From the NCBI GenBank assembly GCA_018657645.1, contig JABHWT010000244.1:1-38167 (forward strand): a stretch of 38,167 bases of DNA. The letters are read 5' to 3'. The notes beneath the pieces were generated by a model, which saw only the letters and a program-made list of their open reading frames with translations, made no database searches and was not told the origin of the DNA. The number at the start of each line of letters is the position of its first letter. The stretch's first letter is position 1. Shown piece by piece: positions 16,473-23,746 of this stretch. Made by a program: the position numbers and the translations under genes. Source of the stretch: Halieaceae bacterium (GTDB lineage: Bacteria > Pseudomonadota > Gammaproteobacteria > Pseudomonadales > Halieaceae).

Positions 16473-18491
16473 TTGGCTATTCACAGATTTAGTTTATCGC
16501 GCGCAGCGATCACCAGCCTGACCATCGCCGGCCTGGCCGCCTGTTCAGAAAAAGTACCCGACATGAACGATGTCAATCCCGAGGGTCAGAGCTGGCGTTC
16601 ATCGATGTCCAACCAGGTGCTGCAGATTAACGAGGAGGTGCTGGCGTTGCGCGCCCCGGCCAACCCGGATCGCAACGCCTACTTCGGCGACCTGCACGTT
16701 CACACGGCCTACTCCTTTGATGCCTATGCCTTTGGCACCATCGCCACCCCCTACGACGCCTACCGCTACGCCAAAGGGGAGCCACTGCAACACCCTTCGG
16801 GCTACGAGGTGCAGCTGCAGCAGCCGCTGGATTTCTATGCGGTCACCGATCACGCCATGTTTATGGGTGTGATCAAAGAGTCCGCCGATACCTCAACCGA
16901 GTTTTCCAAAACCGCTGTCGCGCAGCCCCTGCATAATATCAATGCATCGGACAACTATGGTCAGCTCAGCATCCTGGGGCGCAGCCAGGCGTTCGCGACG
17001 TTTATTCCGGGCATGCTTAAAGGCCTTCTCGACGGCTCGATTGATGAAAAACAGGCAGAGTCGATTACCAGGTCAGCCTGGCTGGACAGCATTAACGCCG
17101 CGGATGAATTTAACCAACCGGGCAAGTTCACCACCTTTGCCGCCTATGAGTACACCTCCTCTACGGATGAGCGGGGCAACCTGCACCGCAACGTGATCTT
17201 CCGCGGCACCGAGCGCCTGCCGGCGGTGCCCTTCTCGCGCTTTCACTCACAAAACCCGGAGGGCCTGTGGGACTGGATGGATGGCCTGCGGGAACAGGGG
17301 GTGGAGAGCCTGGCGATCCCCCATAACTCCAATGGCTCCAACGGTGCCATGTTTACCATTGCCGACTGGGCGGGTAACCCGATCGACGACGACTACGCCA
17401 CCCAGCGCATGCGCAACGAGCCGCTAGTAGAAATCACTCAGGTAAAGGGCACCTCGGACACCCATCCGAGCCTGTCGAAGAACGACGAGTGGGCCAACTT
17501 CGAGATCATGCCCTACCGGGTCGCAACAACCACCGACAGCGCCCCTCCCGGCAGCTACGTGCGTGACGCCTTGCTCCGCGGCCTGAAAATGGAAAGCCAG
17601 GGCGTGGTTAACCCCTACAAGTTCGGTCTGGTTGGTGCCAGTGACACTCACACCGGGGCGATCTCAGACGACGAGTCCTCCTTCTTCTCCAAGGCGGGAT
17701 TAATGGACGGCACCCCAGAAGGGCGCGGCTCGATTCCCGCCTCTTTTTTCTTTGGCACCGCGATCAAGTTTATGGCGCCGCAGCTGCACAAGGAGGTCGA
17801 TGGTAAGGACTATCTCGCCCTGTCCTCCTTCGAAACCTGGAGTGCCTCGGGCATTGCCGGGGTCTGGGCGGAGGAAAATACCCGGGAAGCCATTTACGAC
17901 GCCTTTCGGCGCAAGGAGACCTTCGCCACTACTGGCCCGCGCATGAAGGTGCGCTTCTTCGGTGGTTATGACTTTGCCCCGTCGATTCTCGACAACCCGA
18001 ATATGGCACGCGAGGCCTATGCCAGCGGCGTTAGCATGGGAACCGACCTGATAGCCTCTGCCGACAAGGCGCCACAATTCCTGGTCTGGGCCATGGGCGA
18101 CCCCCTCGGAACTGCCCTGCAGCGGGCACAAATCATCAAGGGCTTTATCAAAAACGGCGAGCACAGTGAAGTGGTCTACGATGTGGCCTGTAGCGACGGC
18201 CTCACCGTCGACCCCGACACCCACCGTTGCCCGGACAATGGCGCAACGGTTAATCTGGCGGATTGTTCCATCACCGCCGGGGTTGGTGCCTCCGAGCTGA
18301 AGACCCTATGGCAGGACCCGGATTTCGAAGCGGGCCAGGAAGCGTTTTACTATGTTCGTGTGCTGGAAAACCCCACCTGCCGCTGGTCTACCTGGGATGC
18401 AATTAAGGCGGGGGTAGAGCCGCGGTCCGACCTGCACAAAACTATTCAGGAGCGAGTCTGGTCTTCCCCCATCTGGTATAAAAATAGCTAA
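16473..18491 (+). CDS. DUF3604 lipoprotein, PHP-like metallohydrolase (copy B)
   Basis: A 672-aa paralogue of the gene at 4678-6705. The TTG start at 16473 is chosen because AGGAG lies 7 nt before it and only this start includes the lipoprotein signal (LTIAGLAAC, Cys24); the next ATG is after the lipobox. PHP-like metal motifs are conserved at matching positions: His75/His77 in DLHVHTAYS, Asp126/His127 in VTDHA, then IPHNSNGSNG and ASDTHTG. The C-terminal Cys-containing region (DVACSDGL, THRCPDNGA, NPTCRWSTW) is also shared with copy A and may be disulfide-bonded. The function is not established for the family; a periplasmic or surface metal-dependent hydrolase is inferred. A large hairpin separates it from the MFS gene. 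Confidence 0.9.
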   Translation: MAIHRFSLSRAAITSLTIAGLAACSEKVPDMNDVNPEGQSWRSSMSNQVLQINEEVLALRAPANPDRNAYFGDLHVHTAYSFDAYAFGTIATPYDAYRYAKGEPLQHPSGYEVQLQQPLDFYAVTDHAMFMGVIKESADTSTEFSKTAVAQPLHNINASDNYGQLSILGRSQAFATFIPGMLKGLLDGSIDEKQAESITRSAWLDSINAADEFNQPGKFTTFAAYEYTSSTDERGNLHRNVIFRGTERLPAVPFSRFHSQNPEGLWDWMDGLREQGVESLAIPHNSNGSNGAMFTIADWAGNPIDDDYATQRMRNEPLVEITQVKGTSDTHPSLSKNDEWANFEIMPYRVATTTDSAPPGSYVRDALLRGLKMESQGVVNPYKFGLVGASDTHTGAISDDESSFFSKAGLMDGTPEGRGSIPASFFFGTAIKFMAPQLHKEVDGKDYLALSSFETWSASGIAGVWAEENTREAIYDAFRRKETFATTGPRMKVRFFGGYDFAPSILDNPNMAREAYASGVSMGTDLIASADKAPQFLVWAMGDPLGTALQRAQIIKGFIKNGEHSEVVYDVACSDGLTVDPDTHRCPDNGATVNLADCSITAGVGASELKTLWQDPDFEAGQEAFYYVRVLENPTCRWSTWDAIKAGVEPRSDLHKTIQERVWSSPIWYKNS

Positions 18492-18508
18492 TAGAAATAT
18501 TGAAATAT

Positions 18509-18554
18509 GGGGACAGGCCCCGTTTAATAAAAACGGGGTCTGTCCCCTGTTTTT
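18509..18554 (+). terminator. Long near-perfect hairpin with T-run after DUF3604 copy B
   Basis: A 17-bp stem (left arm 18509-18525, starting GGGGACAGGCCCC; right arm 18531-18547) with a 5-nt AATAA loop and one G-T wobble is followed by TGTTTTT. It can act as an intrinsic terminator or attenuator. Unusually, the ribosome site of the MFS gene begins only a few bases later. The outer GGGGACAG matches the end of the inverted-repeat element at 6966, so it may be a REP-type palindrome that serves as terminator. Confidence 0.75.
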
Positions 18555-18566
18555 CTGGAGATCCTT

Positions 18567-19871
18567 TTGAATACAGATCCATCCAATCAGTCCCCGGCCA
18601 GTGCTGCTACGGCCGCGCGCACCGCCAGGTATGCCTTGATCATGTTGACCATCGTCTATGCGTTTAACTTCATAGACAGGCAAATTCTGGTCATTTTGCA
18701 AGAACCCATCAAGAACGATATGGGGCTCAGTGATACGCAACTGGGCCTGCTCAGCGGATTTTCCTTCGCACTGGTGTATATCACCGCCGGTATTCCCATC
18801 GCCTATTGGGCCGATCGCAGCAACCGGCGCAACATTATCTCCGGGGCGTTGATCATCTGGAGCGGCATGACGGCCCTGTCCGGCCTGGCGCAAAATTACA
18901 CGCAACTGTTATTGGCAAGAATCGGCGTGGGTATTGGCGAAGCGGGTGGCAGTCCACCGGCGCATGCCATGATCAGTGATTATTATCCCCCGGAGAAAAG
19001 AGGCACCGCGCTGGGCATCTATTCGACCGGTGTGCACATCGGCGTTCTGATGGGTTTTTTACTGGGTGGCTTTATCAGTCAGGCCTTCGGCTGGCGCACG
19101 ACATTTCTGTTGGTGGGTATTCCAGGCGTGCTGTTTGCGCTGTTTTTCCTGTTTACTGTAAAGGAGCCAGCCCGCGGGCGCTGGGAGACGGCCGAGGCGG
19201 CTAGCTACAAGCCGACGCTGCGAGAGACAGTCTCGTTGCTGTCGTCTTTCAAATCCTTCTGGTATATCGCCGCCGGTACGGGTTTGACCGCATTTGCGGG
19301 CTACGGCAGTGGCAATTTTGCACCCTCGTTCATGATGCGCACACACGGCCTATCCATGATGCAAGTGGGTATTGTGCTGGCCCTGTTTGGCGGTGGCGCG
19401 GGTTTGCTGGGAACGTTCCTTGGCGGGTATATCGCCGACCATCTGGGTGTACGCGACAAACGCTGGTACGCGTGGGTGCCGATGATTGCCGGTATCATCG
19501 CCGTGCCGCTTGGGTTCCCCTACCTGTTGCTGGACAACACGGTTGCTGCAGTGGGCTTTATGTTCCTGGTCACTGTAATGATAAACACTTACCTCGGCCC
19601 CTGCCTGGCGATTTCTCATGCGCTTGTACCACCGGCCATGCGCGCGCTAACGTCCGCCATTCTGTTTTTTATTCTCAATCTGATCGGTCTGGGGCTGGGC
19701 CCGCTCACCGCCGGATTGCTAAGCGACTATCTCACCGGCATCTACGGCCCAGACGGGTTGCGTTATGCCCTGTTGTTGGTGGGTTTGATCAGCTCTCCGG
19801 CGATATTGATGTTCTATCTCGCCTCACGCCACCTGCCGGGTGATCTGGCGCCCAAAGGGGACGTCAGCTAA
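18567..19871 (+). CDS. MFS transporter, Spinster-like
   Basis: A 434-aa, 12-helix major facilitator protein. Helix 1 holds NFIDRQILVILQEPIK, then LGLLSGFSFALVYITAGIP, the loop WADRSNRRN between helices 2 and 3, and GIGEAGGSPPAHAMISDY. These match the Spinster-like subgroup. Eukaryotic Spinster proteins move sphingosine-1-phosphate or lysolipids; bacterial members are mostly uncharacterised. The TTG start at 18567 is supported by CTGGAG 6 nt upstream and by the lack of an earlier ATG. It lies directly after the hairpin that ends the DUF3604 gene, so expression probably depends on read-through. The likely role is uptake or efflux of the compound handled by the neighbouring receptor and hydrolases. 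Confidence 0.88.
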   Translation: MNTDPSNQSPASAATAARTARYALIMLTIVYAFNFIDRQILVILQEPIKNDMGLSDTQLGLLSGFSFALVYITAGIPIAYWADRSNRRNIISGALIIWSGMTALSGLAQNYTQLLLARIGVGIGEAGGSPPAHAMISDYYPPEKRGTALGIYSTGVHIGVLMGFLLGGFISQAFGWRTTFLLVGIPGVLFALFFLFTVKEPARGRWETAEAASYKPTLRETVSLLSSFKSFWYIAAGTGLTAFAGYGSGNFAPSFMMRTHGLSMMQVGIVLALFGGGAGLLGTFLGGYIADHLGVRDKRWYAWVPMIAGIIAVPLGFPYLLLDNTVAAVGFMFLVTVMINTYLGPCLAISHALVPPAMRALTSAILFFILNLIGLGLGPLTAGLLSDYLTGIYGPDGLRYALLLVGLISSPAILMFYLASRHLPGDLAPKGDVS

Positions 19872-20197
19872 CACGGCCGCGCTTCATGGCAGTTTAGATC
19901 GACGTTTAAAAAGATGTTGTTAGTACTCAGAGGCCAACGAAGTTGGTTAATTTGGCCAAACATGTAGACGTAGTCGGTACGCACATACGACCACGCACCT
20001 TGTCAGTACCTCGATGTCTGATACAATCACTATCATGCAGGCGATCCTGTTTTATTTGCAAGTAAGCTTCGCATAAATTAGTGAGTGTCCTGTGATTCCC
20101 GCTATCGGGCATTGAGCATAGATGCGGTTTCGTTCCATATTACCCTTTGCCCAAGATCAAAAGGCCCTGAGTTTTATCGATGTAAAAGACTAACAAT
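19872..20197. other. Intergenic region between MFS and VDE-like genes
   Basis: A 326-nt stretch without a supported gene. It contains two short dyads, CCAAC-gaa-GTTGG (19934-19946) and CCCG-ctat-CGGG (20098-20109), neither followed by a T-run. No tRNA, repeat or clear terminator was seen. The promoter of the VDE-like gene is expected here but no convincing -35/-10 pair was found. Confidence 0.4.
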
Positions 20198-20998
20198 ATG
20201 CAAAAAGAAAATCGCTCTGCCTATCGAAAACTCATATGTATTGCCGGGCTCTGGCTTGGACTCACCTCCTCCAGCTTTGCAGCCCCCGAAGCAGCCTGTG
20301 TGTTGGGGAAATGCGGACTGCCCATCCTTCAGTGTGTTGTAGGCAAGGAGTGTAGAGACTGGATGGGTTGCGTTCAAGAATGTGGCGACGACATGATGAA
20401 GTGCCCATCGGTCTGTGGCTTTTATTACCAATCAAGAAAAATAGACAAGGTCTCCCAGTGTATCTTTACCAACAACTGCGTAGAACTCGAATTTGAAAAA
20501 TTCCCCCCCTACATTCCCTCTGGAGCAGAATTAGAGACTCTTGAGGGAGTTGAGGGCATTTACTGGTTTGGAGCCTCCCACGGCGGCGACCATATCTTTG
20601 ATTTCTCTTGCCAGCGTTTTGAGTTTGCGCCCACTCATCCAGGGGAGCATCAGGTCCATTTTTCTGTCCCCATAACTCTACATGAGGATACAAGACTCAC
20701 AAGCAGCATCGGAACATTTTCCCAGAATCCATCGGGTTCCATATTGGTAAAATACGACAATTTTACAGGCTATCATGAGAACTGGTATGTTTCGAAGAGA
20801 ACCCAGAATACCATCACCGCACAAGTTTGCTTTCGGGGTGAAAGTTCCTGCTACGACTATGGAACTATCATTCTCACAAAAACGCCATTTCCACTGATAG
20901 ACACCGAAGAAATGAACGAATTGGAAACAAGTCTGGAGCAAAGCCATGCGCTTAAGTTTGAAGACTTTGGTCTATCAAGTATTGCAGACTGTGACTGA
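20198..20998 (+). CDS. Violaxanthin de-epoxidase-like lipocalin protein
   Basis: A 266-aa exported protein (signal peptide to about SSFAA, residue 28). The N-terminal domain has ten cysteines at 34, 39, 46, 52, 58, 62, 69, 73, 88 and 94. Their gaps (4,6,5,5,3,6,3,14,5) nearly equal those of plant VDE as I recall it (4,6,5,5,3,8,3,14,6). A lipocalin-like core follows: IYWFGASHGGDHIFDFSCQR, GTFSQNPSGSILVKYDN, ENWYVSKRT, and VCFRGESSCYDYG. It parallels the VDE blocks WYITSGLNPTFDAFDCQ, DDWYILSS and YYRGRNDAWDGYGG. Plant VDE removes epoxides from xanthophylls in the thylakoid lumen using ascorbate. Here a periplasmic site is predicted. The plant Glu-rich C-terminal tail is absent. The neighbour is a CrtI-like flavoenzyme. 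Family assignment is fairly strong; substrate is inferred. Confidence 0.75.
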   Translation: MQKENRSAYRKLICIAGLWLGLTSSSFAAPEAACVLGKCGLPILQCVVGKECRDWMGCVQECGDDMMKCPSVCGFYYQSRKIDKVSQCIFTNNCVELEFEKFPPYIPSGAELETLEGVEGIYWFGASHGGDHIFDFSCQRFEFAPTHPGEHQVHFSVPITLHEDTRLTSSIGTFSQNPSGSILVKYDNFTGYHENWYVSKRTQNTITAQVCFRGESSCYDYGTIILTKTPFPLIDTEEMNELETSLEQSHALKFEDFGLSSIADCD

Positions 20999-21107
20999 CC
21001 CGGTCAGCGCGAAAACAGAAGGATTTCATTGGTACAGATTTCAATAAGGAGGATTTTTCGGTCTACGGCCAGGCAATACTGAAAAATAATACTCAGAAGG
21101 GGAAGTC

Positions 21108-21269
21108 ATGAAAAATAGTGATCAAGACCAACCGGACTCCCGCGATGATGACCAGGAGTTGGCTGCAAAGCAGCGGGCCTCAGAGCGAGCCCCAAAGTCT
21201 CGTCGGCTAATTTACCTGTGGAGTCTGGCACGGCAGCTGCCGTGGTTGATCCTGCGGTACCGTCTGTGA
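21108..21269 (+). CDS. Small 53-aa protein, coupled to the CrtI-like gene
   Basis: ATG 21108 follows AAGGGGAAGTC, the strongest ribosome site in the area. The product begins very polar (MKNSDQDQPDSRDDDQ) and ends with a basic, hydrophobic helix (RRLIYLWSLARQLPWLILRY). Its stop codon overlaps the next gene's GTG in a GTGA arrangement, typical of translational coupling. No family is recognised. It may be a membrane-associated helper of the flavoenzyme or a leader peptide controlling its translation. It is supported by ribosome site and overlap only. Confidence 0.5.
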   Translation: MKNSDQDQPDSRDDDQELAAKQRASERAPKSRRLIYLWSLARQLPWLILRYRL

Positions 21270-22795
21270 GTAGTTCCGCGCCTGAATGCGACTATGACGT
21301 GGTTGTAATTGGGGCCGGATTGGGCGGACTGACATCTGCGGGTTTATTGGCAAATCGCGGTCTGCGTGTGGGGGTTTTCGAACAGGCTCCCCGTATTGGT
21401 GGATGCTGTGGGTCGGTACAATCCGGAGACTACCAGTTCGATGTAGGCGCCACCCTCGTGCTCTTCCTCGGGGTAATAGAACGTTACTTCACCTCGATTG
21501 AACGTTCGATGAGCGATTACATCGACTTTCTGCCCATCGACCCCCTGTTGCAGGTCGTCGACAATGAGAAGCGCCGCTTCGCGGTCCCGACCTCGGTTGA
21601 TGAGACCGGGAAGGTGTTTGGTGAAATTTGCGCAGCGTCCGGTGAAGGTTGGAAACGCTATGCGGAAGAGGCAAGCTCGGGCCTTCTAAGCTCGATGGCG
21701 GACCTCTTCGCCGTTCCTATGCAGAACTTTCAGGATGCTCGCAAAATTGCTGAAGACCCATCAAGCCCCTCTGGGTCTGCCCCACCAATGCTGCAAAGCT
21801 TTGAATCCACGCTGCGCTCCTTCTTCAAGCACGATTCTATCCTCGGGGCATTCAGTCACTCTTCATATAGCGTGGGGCTTCCTCCTGCGCTCGCGCCTGG
21901 CTACGCTGCCTTCCTGAACTACTCCGAACACGACGGGGCTTACTATCCGCGCGGTGGCATGAAGGCACTGCCTGAAGGCATTGCCAGAGCGCTGAAGGAG
22001 GACGGGGGCGAAATCCACCTGGGGGCGCGGGTTGAAAGTGTTCTAACGCAGGGGCGCAAGGCCATTGGTGTTCGTCTTGCGGACGGTCGCGAGGTGCGGG
22101 CACGGGTTGTGATAGGCGACATCAACGTGAAGGCGCTATACGGGGAAATGCTGCCTAAGGATCGGGTTCCACTGTGGGCGCGACTGGCACTATCGAGTCT
22201 GAAACTCTCACAATCATCCGTGATGCTAATGCTGGGTATTGAGGGTGACGAAGGTTTCGACGCGCAAAACACCATGTTTACGCAGGGGCTCGAGCCCATG
22301 AACCGCATCTGGTTCGACGATTACGAGCGCGGATGTCCATCGCAGGGAGGCTACCTGTTCGCATCGGTGCCATCCTTCACCGACCCTTCATTGGCACCGC
22401 CTGGTCACCACGTAGTTCATCTTCACACCCTGGCACCCTACAACCTGGCGGGGGGGAGAAACTGGGACGATATTCGAGATGAAGAAGCCGAGCGTATATT
22501 GAATTTCCTGGAGGCGGATTTCGGCCTGTTCCTGCGCGACCGCATCCGGTGTATGCGGCTTAGCACTCCCGTTGATCTGGAGCGTGATGTGGGCCTGTTT
22601 CGAGGTGCTCTTTACGATCTGGAAAGTGGCCCCTTGTCGACGTCCATGTTTCGACCTCGTATGCGGTCGAGCCTGCTCGATCATCTGTACTTGACGGGCG
22701 CCTCGGTTCACTTAGGAGGAGGGATCCCGACCTGCATAGGCTCGGGCATCATTGCAGCCGACATGGTCACCGAGGACTGGGATCGGGAATCCTGA
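21266..22795 (+). CDS. Phytoene desaturase/carotenoid isomerase-family FAD oxidoreductase
   Basis: About 509 aa from the GTG at 21266. The dinucleotide-binding fold opens DYDVVVIGAGLGGLTSAG, followed by EQAPRIGGCCGS. The middle has YYPRGGMKALPEGIARAL and a second nucleotide-contact strand. The C-terminus has LYLTGASVHLGGGIPTCIGS, the FAD-binding end typical of CrtI, CrtO and CrtISO enzymes. These desaturate, isomerise or oxidise carotenoids; some relatives act on other lipids or retinoids. A GTG at 21218 is also in frame, but the GTGA overlap with the small upstream ORF and homology beginning at DYDVVV favour 21266. The VDE-like gene lies 5' and an SDR lies 44 nt 3'. Exact substrate is unknown; no crtB/crtE is present. 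Confidence 0.82.
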   Translation: MSSSAPECDYDVVVIGAGLGGLTSAGLLANRGLRVGVFEQAPRIGGCCGSVQSGDYQFDVGATLVLFLGVIERYFTSIERSMSDYIDFLPIDPLLQVVDNEKRRFAVPTSVDETGKVFGEICAASGEGWKRYAEEASSGLLSSMADLFAVPMQNFQDARKIAEDPSSPSGSAPPMLQSFESTLRSFFKHDSILGAFSHSSYSVGLPPALAPGYAAFLNYSEHDGAYYPRGGMKALPEGIARALKEDGGEIHLGARVESVLTQGRKAIGVRLADGREVRARVVIGDINVKALYGEMLPKDRVPLWARLALSSLKLSQSSVMLMLGIEGDEGFDAQNTMFTQGLEPMNRIWFDDYERGCPSQGGYLFASVPSFTDPSLAPPGHHVVHLHTLAPYNLAGGRNWDDIRDEEAERILNFLEADFGLFLRDRIRCMRLSTPVDLERDVGLFRGALYDLESGPLSTSMFRPRMRSSLLDHLYLTGASVHLGGGIPTCIGSGIIAADMVTEDWDRES

Positions 22796-22839
22796 AGGTA
22801 ACTTGATGTTTTGATTATGAATTCAACTGGATACGTACA

Positions 22840-23652
22840 ATGAAAAAATTTGCAGGCCGGGTCGCTGTTGTAACGGGGGCCGGGAGCGGCATGGGGCGCG
22901 CCATCAGTCTGGAGCTTGCAGGCAGAGGCTGCAATATCGCTCTGGTTGATATTAACCAGGAAGGGTTGGAGGAATCAGCGAGACGGGTAAGTGATCTGGG
23001 CCAGCAGGCCTCTTGCCATGTAGTGGACGTGTCCAATAAGGAGCAGCTGCAGGCCTTGCCGGAAGCTGTTCTTGCTCGGCATAAGGCTGTTCATATCCTG
23101 GTAAACAATGCCGGCGTCTCCGTTGGAAAACCCTTTTTGGAACAAAGTGTCGAAGATCTGGAGTGGATAACCGGAATTAACTACTGGGGGGTTCTCTATG
23201 GATGCAAGTTTTTCCTCCCCCATCTATTAGCACAGGATGAAGCACACATAGTTAATCTTTCAAGTTCGGCTGGGTTAACCGGGATGTCTTCTCAAAGTTC
23301 TTATGCGGCGACCAAATTTGCTGTTCGAGGTTTTAGTGAAAGCCTGTATGTGGAGCTGGCAGGTACCAATGTGGGTATTACCTGTGTACACCCGGGAGCA
23401 GTTGCTACCAATATTCTGAATTCTTCAAGAATGGATGCCGGTGATAAGGAGAAAATGAAAAAGGGATTTGAGAAGATAGCAATGGCACCTGAAAAGGCGG
23501 CTTTACTTATTGTAAATTCAATCGAAAAAGAACGCTTCAAGCTGGTCTTTTGTGTGGAATCCAGGATGTTTGAATTTGTCCGCAGGTTTTCACCGGTGGG
23601 GATTTTGAAAATGATGCGAGTCTTTCAAAAGCGAAAGTCCAGGCAATCGTAG
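22840..23652 (+). CDS. Short-chain dehydrogenase/reductase (SDR)
   Basis: A 270-aa classical SDR: cofactor motif TGAGSGMG (12-19), Asp37 favouring NAD(H), NNAG (89-92), catalytic Ser in LSSSAG (141-143), Tyr155 and Lys159 in YAATK. The C-terminus (KLVFCVESRMFEFVRRF) is basic and hydrophobic, as in membrane-associated SDRs acting on lipids or retinoids. It is 44 nt after the CrtI-like gene and probably cotranscribed, suggesting a ketone/alcohol step on the same hydrophobic compound. It is similar in design to the SDR at 29117. The ribosome site is weak (GGAT). Confidence 0.88.
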   Translation: MKKFAGRVAVVTGAGSGMGRAISLELAGRGCNIALVDINQEGLEESARRVSDLGQQASCHVVDVSNKEQLQALPEAVLARHKAVHILVNNAGVSVGKPFLEQSVEDLEWITGINYWGVLYGCKFFLPHLLAQDEAHIVNLSSSAGLTGMSSQSSYAATKFAVRGFSESLYVELAGTNVGITCVHPGAVATNILNSSRMDAGDKEKMKKGFEKIAMAPEKAALLIVNSIEKERFKLVFCVESRMFEFVRRFSPVGILKMMRVFQKRKSRQS

Positions 23653-23746
23653 CAATAATCGAGATCATCAAAATGGTGGGTTGGGAAGAATTCGTTAAAC
23701 GTAACGGTACATCCGTTCTTTTGCTCACATCTAGCAGGAGGTTGTA

